Assembly (NCBI RefSeq): GCF_947581915.1
Contig: NZ_CANPWG010000052.1
Coordinates: 1-64,000 of the forward strand
Length of the DNA stretch: 64,000 bases
From: Candidatus Palauibacter scopulicola
Lineage (GTDB): Bacteria; Gemmatimonadota; Gemmatimonadetes; Palauibacterales; Palauibacteraceae
Direction: 5' to 3'
Part shown: positions 58,387 to 64,000 of the stretch, in pieces
Layout: each line of letters begins with the position of its first letter
Position numbering within the stretch: position 1 is the stretch's first letter
Notes under the pieces: model-generated
Seen by the model: only the letters and a program-made list of their open reading frames with translations
What the model was told of the DNA's origin: nothing
The model's database searches: none
Program-made: the position numbers and the translations under genes

Positions 58387-60483
58387 CTACGAGCCGTTGG
58401 CGGAGACGATCTCCGCCGTCTTGGAGCCGGGAACTTCCTCGTAGTGCGAAAACTGCATGGTGTAGACCGCGCGACCCTGGCTGATCGAGCGCAGCGAGGT
58501 CGCGTAGCCGAACATCTCCGAAAGCGGCACGGACGCCCCGACGACCTGGGCCGACGAACGCTGCGTCATGCCGCCGATTTTGCCCCGCCGACTGGAGAGG
58601 TCTCCCATCACGTCCCCGAGATAGTCGTCGGGTGTGACGACCTCCACGTTCATGACGGGCTCGAGCAGCACCGGCTGCGCCTTTCGCGCACCTTCCTTGA
58701 GCGCGATCGAGCCCGCGATCCTGAAGGCCATCTCGCTGGAATCGACCTCGTGGTACGAGCCGTCGATCAGCGTGGCCTTGATGTCGATGATCGGGTAACC
58801 GGCGACGATCCCGGAATCCAGCGCCTCGCGAATCCCCTGTTCGACCGAGAGCACGTACTCGCGAGGCACGTTTCCGCCCCGGATCTCGGAGTCGAAGATG
58901 AAGCCGCCGCCGGGATCCGTGGGCTCGAGGTTGATGATCACGTGCCCGAACTGCCCGCGGCCGCCGGACTGCCGCACGAAGCGGCCTTCCACCTTGCGGA
59001 CGGCCTTGCGGATCGTCTCGCGGTAGGCCACCTGCGGACGGCCGACGTTCGCGTTGACCCTGAACTCGCGCTGGAGCCGGTCGACGATGATCTCGAGATG
59101 GAGTTCTCCCATCCCGCTGATGATTGTCTGCCCCGTCTCCTCATCGGTGTAGACGCGGAATGTCGGGTCTTCCTCGGCCAGCTTCGCGAGCGCCCCCGAC
59201 AGCTTCTCCTGATCCGCCTTCGTCCGCGGCTCGATCGCCACCCGGATCACGGGTTCGGGGAAGCTCATCGACTCGAGCACGATCGGATCGGTCGCCGACG
59301 AGAGCGTATCTCCCGTCCGCGTATGCTTGAGCCCGATCGCGGCCGCGATGTCGCCGGCGAACACCTCGTCGCGCTCCTCCCGCTTGTTCGCGTGCATCTG
59401 GAGCAGCCGCCCGAAGCGCTCCTTCCGTCCCCGGGACGAATTCACCGCCTTCGAGCCGGCCTTCGCCGTTCCGGAATAAACTCTGAAGTAGGTCAGACGC
59501 CCCACGTACGGGTCGGTCGCGATCTTGAACGCGAGGGCCGCGAACGGCGCCTCTTCGTCGGCCGCGCGCTCGACGGCCGTCTCATCCTGCTGCGGGAGGT
59601 GGCCGGTGACGGGAGGGACATCGAGGGGGGAGGGGAGGAAGTCGATCACGGCGTCAAGCAGGCGCTGAACGCCCTTGTTCTTGAAGGCGGAGCCACACAG
59701 GATCGGCGTGATCCCGTTGGCCAGCGTCGCCTTCCGCACCGCACCGCGGATTTCGTCCTCGGTGAGCTCTTCCCCTTCGAGGTACTTCTCGAGCATGGGC
59801 TCGTCGTACTCGACCGCGGCTTCGATGAGGGAGTTCCGCAGCTCCGCCACCTGGTCCACCAGCGCGTCCGGCACGGGGCCTTCGGTCCAGCGTGCGCCCA
59901 GAGATTCATCGTCGTACACGACCTTGACCTCGCGAATGAGGTCGACCATGCCCGTATAGAGTTCACCCTCGCCGAGAGGGATCTGGAGTGGCTGCGCGTT
60001 CGCACCCAGGCGGTCGCGCATCATTCGGACGACGTTCATGAAGTCGGCGCCGACGCGGTCCATCTTGTTGACGAACGCGATGCGCGGGACACCGTACTTG
60101 TCGGCCTGCCGCCATACCGTCTCGGACTGCGGCTCCACGCCACCGACGGCGCAGAAGAGGGCCACGGCGCCATCGAGCACGCGGAGGCTGCGCTCCACTT
60201 CCACCGTGAAGTCGACGTGCCCCGGCGTGTCGATGATGTTGATGCGGTAGGGTTCGCCCTCGTGCGTCCAGTTACAGGTGGTGGCGGCCGATGTGATCGT
60301 GATGCCGCGTTCCTGCTCCTGTTCCATCCAGTCCATCGTCGCGTCGCCATGATGCACTTCGCCCAGGCGATGCGTCCGGCCGGTATAGAACAGCACCCGT
60401 TCGGTCGTCGTCGTCTTTCCGGCATCGATGTGCGCCATGATGCCGATATTCCGAAGCCGCTGGAGCGGCGTCCTTCTCTCCAT
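58387..60483 (-). CDS. fusA: translation elongation factor G
   Basis: The 698-residue translocation GTPase: G1 HIDAGKTT (18-25), [40 protein letters not shown]. Domain IV carries the conserved [20 protein letters not shown] and the family C-terminus [13 protein letters not shown]. In the str operon between rpsG and tuf. Confidence 0.98.
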   Translation of the reverse strand: MERRTPLQRLRNIGIMAHIDAGKTTTTERVLFYTGRTHRLGEVHHGDATMDWMEQEQERGITITSAATTCNWTHEGEPYRINIIDTPGHVDFTVEVERSLRVLDGAVALFCAVGGVEPQSETVWRQADKYGVPRIAFVNKMDRVGADFMNVVRMMRDRLGANAQPLQIPLGEGELYTGMVDLIREVKVVYDDESLGARWTEGPVPDALVDQVAELRNSLIEAAVEYDEPMLEKYLEGEELTEDEIRGAVRKATLANGITPILCGSAFKNKGVQRLLDAVIDFLPSPLDVPPVTGHLPQQDETAVERAADEEAPFAALAFKIATDPYVGRLTYFRVYSGTAKAGSKAVNSSRGRKERFGRLLQMHANKREERDEVFAGDIAAAIGLKHTRTGDTLSSATDPIVLESMSFPEPVIRVAIEPRTKADQEKLSGALAKLAEEDPTFRVYTDEETGQTIISGMGELHLEIIVDRLQREFRVNANVGRPQVAYRETIRKAVRKVEGRFVRQSGGRGQFGHVIINLEPTDPGGGFIFDSEIRGGNVPREYVLSVEQGIREALDSGIVAGYPIIDIKATLIDGSYHEVDSSEMAFRIAGSIALKEGARKAQPVLLEPVMNVEVVTPDDYLGDVMGDLSSRRGKIGGMTQRSSAQVVGASVPLSEMFGYATSLRSISQGRAVYTMQFSHYEEVPGSKTAEIVSANGS

Positions 60484-60535
60484 GAGTCGATCTATTGGTC
60501 TCTATCTGTCGAGCCTCGGGTGCCGGACGGATTCA

Positions 60536-61006
60536 TTACCAGCGGTAGTGCGCGAACGCCTTGTTCGCGTCCGCCATCCGGTGCACGTCCTCCTTCTTCC
60601 TCACCGCGCCTCCGTCGCCGCGAGCGGCGTCAAGCAGTTCACCGGCGAGCCGCTGCGCCATCGTCTTGCCGGAGCGGGCGCGCGAGTACTGCACGAGCCA
60701 TCGGCGTGCGAGCGAGTCGCGGCGCCGGTACGACACTTCCATCGGAACCTGGTACGTCGCGCCACCCACGCGCCGACTGCGGACCTCGAGGATGGGCTTC
60801 GCGTTCTGAAGCGCCTGCCGGAACACGTTCATCGCCGGTTGCCCCGTCTTCATCTCGATGCTCTGCATCGCATCGTAGAAGATCCGCTCGGCGAGGGACT
60901 TCTTTCCGTCGAGCATCAGCATGTTGATGAACTTCGTGACCTCCGTGCTCCCGTATCGGGAGTCCGGAATCACCTCACGCTGTTCGGCACGGTTTCGTCG
61001 CGGCAT
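60536..61006 (-). CDS. rpsG: 30S ribosomal protein S7
   Basis: The 156-residue S7 nucleates the 30S head. MPRRNRAEQREVIPDSRYGS, KFINMLMLDGKKSLAERIFY, VRSRRVGGATYQVPMEVSYR and ARGDGGAVRKKEDVHRMADA. In E. coli S7 represses this operon by binding RNA in the rpsL-rpsG gap. Two hairpins sit in the equivalent gap here. Confidence 0.97.
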   Translation of the reverse strand: MPRRNRAEQREVIPDSRYGSTEVTKFINMLMLDGKKSLAERIFYDAMQSIEMKTGQPAMNVFRQALQNAKPILEVRSRRVGGATYQVPMEVSYRRRDSLARRWLVQYSRARSGKTMAQRLAGELLDAARGDGGAVRKKEDVHRMADANKAFAHYRW

Positions 61007-61056
61007 CTCGCTTCGCCATATCCGGCTCCGGGTTCATCCGGAGACTTCGCAATAAA

Positions 61057-61083
61057 GCCCGGCCACGGACTCCGAGGCCGGGC
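61057..61083 (-). terminator. hairpin with short T-run in the rpsL-rpsG gap
   Basis: Perfect 8-base arms (gcccggcc at 61057-61064, ggccgggc at 61076-61083) with an 11-base loop, followed in the transcribed direction by TTTATT. It resembles a weak intrinsic terminator or attenuator placed inside the str operon, 50 bases before rpsG. Confidence 0.5.
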
Positions 61084-61084
61084 C

Positions 61085-61105
61085 CAACGGGGTTCGGCCC
61101 CGTTG
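61085..61105 (-). promoter_or_regulatory. second hairpin in the rpsL-rpsG gap
   Basis: Perfect 8-base arms (caacgggg, ccccgttg) close a 5-base loop (ccgaa on the transcript). It begins 4 bases after the rpsL stop and lies directly upstream of the terminator-like hairpin. Together the two could be the S7 autoregulatory site; this is inference from position. Confidence 0.45.
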
Positions 61106-61109
61106 CCGG

Positions 61110-61481
61110 TTATTTTCGCTTCTTCGAACCGTACTTCGACCGGCCCTGGTTCCTGTCGTCCACGCCCGACGCGTCGAGGGTCCCGCGGATGATGTGATAC
61201 CGCACACCCGGCAGGTCCTTCACCCGTCCGCCCCGGATCAGCACAATGCTGTGTTCCTGGAGGTTGTGGCCCTCGCCTCCGATATACGCGGTGACTTCGT
61301 ATCCGTTCGTGAGTCGCACGCGGGCGACCTTCCGCAGGGCCGAGTTCGGCTTCTTCGGCGTCGTGGTGTACACGCGCGTGCACACCCCGCGCTTCTGGGG
61401 GTTCCCCTCCAGCGCCGGCGCCTTGCTCTTCTTCCGGACCTTCCTGCGGCCCTTGCGGACCAACTGATTGATGGTCGGCAT
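61110..61481 (-). CDS. rpsL: 30S ribosomal protein S12
   Basis: The 123-residue decoding-centre protein: [39 protein letters not shown] and [20 protein letters not shown]. Lys43/Lys44 and Lys88 are the wild-type residues at streptomycin-linked positions. Asp89, which is methylthiolated in some bacteria, is present. First gene of the str operon, with a ~130-base leader bearing a terminator-like hairpin. Confidence 0.98.
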   Translation of the reverse strand: MPTINQLVRKGRRKVRKKSKAPALEGNPQKRGVCTRVYTTTPKKPNSALRKVARVRLTNGYEVTAYIGGEGHNLQEHSIVLIRGGRVKDLPGVRYHIIRGTLDASGVDDRNQGRSKYGSKKRK

Positions 61482-61552
61482 TCCCGCTCCATCGCTCCCT
61501 TCGGCCGCACCGGTGCGCCGATCACCGAACTCGGGGCCCGGCCGTTGGGGGT

Positions 61553-61585
61553 AAAAAAATCGGGGACGGATCCGAACCGCCCCCG
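61553..61585 (-). terminator. intrinsic-terminator-like attenuator in the rpsL leader
   Basis: A 9-pair stem with one G-T pair (cggggacgg at 61561-61569 and ccgcccccg at 61577-61585 on the plus strand) and a 7-base loop is followed on the transcript by A and seven T (61559-61553). It lies downstream of the predicted promoter and 71 bases before rpsL. It would therefore cut both promoter-derived and rpoC read-through transcripts unless relieved. Confidence 0.75.
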
Positions 61586-61594
61586 CGGCGACTG

Positions 61595-61606
61595 CCGACC
61601 GGTCGG
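61595..61606 (-). promoter_or_regulatory. 12-bp palindrome at the 5' end of the rpsL leader
   Basis: CCGACCGGTCGG is a perfect dyad a few bases after the predicted transcription start and 9 bases before the terminator stem. It could be an operator or a small 5' hairpin competing with the terminator. Confidence 0.35.
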
Positions 61607-61620
61607 TCGACAGACAAGAG

Positions 61621-61649
61621 AGAGTAGTCCTGAGGCCTCGCCGTGTCAA
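61621..61649 (-). promoter_or_regulatory. str-operon promoter
   Basis: A perfect -35 TTGACA, a 17-base spacer, and TACTCT as -10, placed in the 239-base gap between rpoC and rpsL. The start is predicted near 61614. This is the best sigma70-type match noted in the window. Confidence 0.75.
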
Positions 61650-61720
61650 GCAACTTCCGTTGCCGGGAGGGGGCGCGGAGATCCCGTAAACGCATCCCCT
61701 GCTTCGGCGTCTGACGGACG

Positions 61721-64000
61721 TCAGGTCGTCATGACCGCGCCCTCCTCCGCCACCGCCGCCTCGTCTTCCTCAGCCTGGTCCCGGAGGTCCGAGAAGAGAC
61801 TCCGGGGCATCTCCTCGGGCACGACCCGGCGCCGCATGGAATCGATCTGCGCCTTCAGCGCGTCGTCCACGAGGAATTCGATATCGGAGAACCGGTGCGT
61901 CCCCGTCCCCGCCGGGACCAGGTGCCCGATGATGATGTTCTCCTTGAGCCCCCGGAGGCGGTCCTTCGCCCCACGCACGGCGGCGTCCGTAAGCACGCGC
62001 GTCGTCTCCTGGAAGGAGGCCGCGCTGATGAAGGACTCCGTCGTCAGGCTCGACTTCGTGATCCCGAGCAGGATCGGCTCCGCCCGCGGGGGCTTGCCTC
62101 CACCCTCGAGGACCTCGCGCGTCGCATCGCGGAACTCCATCCGGTCCACATGCTCGCCCTCGAGGAATTCCGTGCCGCCCGGATCCGTGATGCGCACCTT
62201 CTGCAGCATCTGGCGCACGATCACGGCGATGTGCTTGTCGTTGATCCGCACGCCCTGCAGGCGGTAGACCTCCTGGATCTCGTTGAGCAGGTACTCCTGT
62301 ACCGCTCGTGGTCCCCGGACACGCAGGATGTCATGCGGGTTCACCGGACCCTCGGACAGCCGGTCGCCCGCACGCACGAGGTCTCCCTCGTGCACCCGAA
62401 GGTGCTTGCCGACCGGGATCTGATACACCATCTCCTCGCCGTCATCCATGGTCACGACGATCTCGCGCTTCCCGCGCTTGATCCCGCCGAACGAGACGCG
62501 CCCGTCGACCTCGGTGATCGTCGCCGGATCCTTCGGCCGACGCGCCTCGAACAGCTCTGCGACGCGCGGCAACCCACCCGTGATGTCGCGGGTCTTGTAG
62601 GCTTCGCGGCTGATCTTGGCGAGCGTCTCCCCCGCGTTGACGGCCTGTCCATCCTGCACGAGCAGCTGCGTGCCGACCGGCACGATGAACTCGCGCAGCT
62701 TGGCGCCCTTCCCGGTCACGATGTTGATGACCGGGTGGAGCTTCTTCTCCCGGTCGTCGATGATGACCTGCTGGCGCCGTCCCGTCGCCTCGTCGAGTTC
62801 CTCGCGGACCGTCTCCTCGGGCACGATGTCCGTGAACCGGATCTTCCCCTTCTTGTCCGCAACGATGGGTTCGGAGTACGGGTCCCAACCGAAGAGCAGG
62901 TCCCCGTGCCCCACATCGGTGTCGTCCTTCACGAAGAGCGTCGCCCCGTAGGGGATGGCGAGCCGTGAGAGAATGCGGTCGTCCGGCGTCTTCATGAGGA
63001 GCTCGCCCTCGCGGCTGGTGACGATCGTATCGCCCGACGGACTCGTGACGGTCGTCACGCGCTCGAACGCGATCCGGCCTTCGAGCTTCGAGCGCCGCTG
63101 GGTTTGCGCGGCGATACGTGCCGCCGTCCCGCCGATATGGAACGTTCTGAGCGTGAGCTGCGTCCCCGGCTCGCCGATCGACTGCGCGGCGAGAATGCCC
63201 GCCGCCTCTCCCAGATCGACGAGTTCCATCGTCGCGAGATTGCGGCCGTAACACTGCTGGCAGATGCCCCGCCGGGACTCGCACGTGAGGACGGACTTGA
63301 TGCGCACCTGCTGCACGCCGCTCTCATCGATGGCCCGCGCCCGCGCCTCGGTGATCATGTCTCCGGCCTCGACGATGACTTCGTCGTCGATGGGGTCGAT
63401 CACGGCTTCCGCCGCGATGTTGCCGGCGACGCGATCCGACAGCGGCTCGATGATGTCCTCACCCTCCTTGAGCGCCGTGACGTCAAGCCCGAGCACCGTG
63501 TTGCAGTCCTCCTCGATGATCGTGACATCCTGCGCCACGTCGACGAGCCGGCGCGTGAGGTAGCCGGCATCCGCCGTCTTGAGGGCCGTGTCGGCGAGCC
63601 CCTTCCGCGCGCCGTGCGTCGAGATGAAGTACTCGAGCACGCTGAGGCCCTCCCTGAAGTTGGAGCGGATCGGGCTCTCGATGATCTCGCCGATGCCGCC
63701 GGTCAACTTCTTCTGGGGCTTGGCCATCAGACCCCGCATCCCCGCGAGCTGACGGATCTGGTCGCGGGACCCCCGGGCGCCCGAATCGAACATCATGAAG
63801 ATCGGATTGAAGCCGTGTCTCGACTGCTGGAGCCCGCGGACCATGGCGTCGGCGACATCGTTGTTCGCGTGGGTCCAGGCATCGATCACCTTGTTGTACC
63901 GTTCCCCGAAGGAGATCACGCCGCGGTGGTACGCCTTCGTGAACCGGTTCACGTCCTGCTGGGCCTCGCCGAGGATCTCCTGCTTCTCGGCCGGGATCTC
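61721..64000 (-). CDS. rpoC: DNA-directed RNA polymerase subunit beta' (C-terminal part)
   Basis: The last 760 codons are present; the gene continues past the right edge in the same frame (first visible residues [20 protein letters not shown]). Visible features are MRGLMAKPQ near the bridge helix and the zinc-site cysteines ([21 protein letters not shown]). The trigger-loop segment [16 protein letters not shown] is followed by a long beta-rich insert resembling the SI3-type sandwich-barrel insertions. The C-terminal clamp region has [20 protein letters not shown] and [13 protein letters not shown]. It catalyses RNA synthesis with RpoB. The last residues are Glu-rich. Confidence 0.97.
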   Translation of the reverse strand, partial: EIPAEKQEILGEAQQDVNRFTKAYHRGVISFGERYNKVIDAWTHANNDVADAMVRGLQQSRHGFNPIFMMFDSGARGSRDQIRQLAGMRGLMAKPQKKLTGGIGEIIESPIRSNFREGLSVLEYFISTHGARKGLADTALKTADAGYLTRRLVDVAQDVTIIEEDCNTVLGLDVTALKEGEDIIEPLSDRVAGNIAAEAVIDPIDDEVIVEAGDMITEARARAIDESGVQQVRIKSVLTCESRRGICQQCYGRNLATMELVDLGEAAGILAAQSIGEPGTQLTLRTFHIGGTAARIAAQTQRRSKLEGRIAFERVTTVTSPSGDTIVTSREGELLMKTPDDRILSRLAIPYGATLFVKDDTDVGHGDLLFGWDPYSEPIVADKKGKIRFTDIVPEETVREELDEATGRRQQVIIDDREKKLHPVINIVTGKGAKLREFIVPVGTQLLVQDGQAVNAGETLAKISREAYKTRDITGGLPRVAELFEARRPKDPATITEVDGRVSFGGIKRGKREIVVTMDDGEEMVYQIPVGKHLRVHEGDLVRAGDRLSEGPVNPHDILRVRGPRAVQEYLLNEIQEVYRLQGVRINDKHIAVIVRQMLQKVRITDPGGTEFLEGEHVDRMEFRDATREVLEGGGKPPRAEPILLGITKSSLTTESFISAASFQETTRVLTDAAVRGAKDRLRGLKENIIIGHLVPAGTGTHRFSDIEFLVDDALKAQIDSMRRRVVPEEMPRSLFSDLRDQAEEDEAAVAEEGAVMTT

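Overview
The window is high-GC DNA from a diderm bacterium. A Gram-negative envelope is shown by bamD and by several lipoproteins and Tat-exported enzymes. The full canonical ribosomal super-operon is present. A Gemmatimonadota-like organism is my best guess, inferred from the long SecA with a cysteine-bearing insert, a large exported Asp-box (VPS10/BNR-type) protein, Tat-exported gamma-glutamyltransferase-fold enzymes and the gene style. I could not test this by database search. No tRNA, rRNA, CRISPR array, transposase or phage gene was seen.

Left part (1-24930), mixed strands. A tightly coupled minus-strand set runs rel (ppGpp synthetase/hydrolase) > uvrB > tsaE > tsaB, with radC upstream of it. 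Two tandem paralogous exported proteins (6681-8338, plus strand) follow. Next comes an accessory block of three Tat-exported gamma-glutamyltransferase-fold Ntn-hydrolase paralogues (10254-11993, 12133-13875, 15611-17350). The first is coupled to a lipoprotein CocE-type peptidase/esterase. A repeat-containing membrane protein of unknown function (14042-15571) is embedded in the block. Each ggt-like gene has the same promoter module (TTGA[G/A]C-N18-TAGGAT), and all three lack the residues that classical GGT uses to hold the gamma-glutamyl group. Then come a DUF3006 / ComEC-like metallo-beta-lactamase plus lamin-tail pair, a divergent 1054-aa Asp-box protein, and a FAD oxidoreductase fused to a GcvT-type folate domain.

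Right part (24970-64000) is about 39 kb of genes all on the minus strand. In transcription order (high to low coordinate) it begins with the C-terminal part of rpoC, then rpsL-rpsG-fusA-tuf (str), the S10, spc and alpha operons down to rplQ, a small membrane protein, and rpmB. Next are hemD-hemB, three nucleotide-sugar enzymes (Rmd-like, Ugd, Uxs) and a family 2 glycosyltransferase. These are followed by a TPR lipoprotein, bamD, nadD, secA, a cupredoxin lipoprotein, a PLP aminotransferase, a Tat-exported NAD-epimerase-like protein and a DmdA/GcvT-like folate enzyme. Many neighbours overlap by 1-11 bases (ATGA, GTGA, TTGA, TGATG), so translational coupling is common.

The strongest regulatory signals are a consensus-like promoter plus an intrinsic-terminator-like hairpin in the leader of rpsL, two tandem hairpins between rpsL and rpsG where S7 autoregulation acts in E. 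coli, and the triplicated ggt promoter. Short perfect tandem repeats sit at three gene junctions (uvrB leader, radC stop, rpmB leader).
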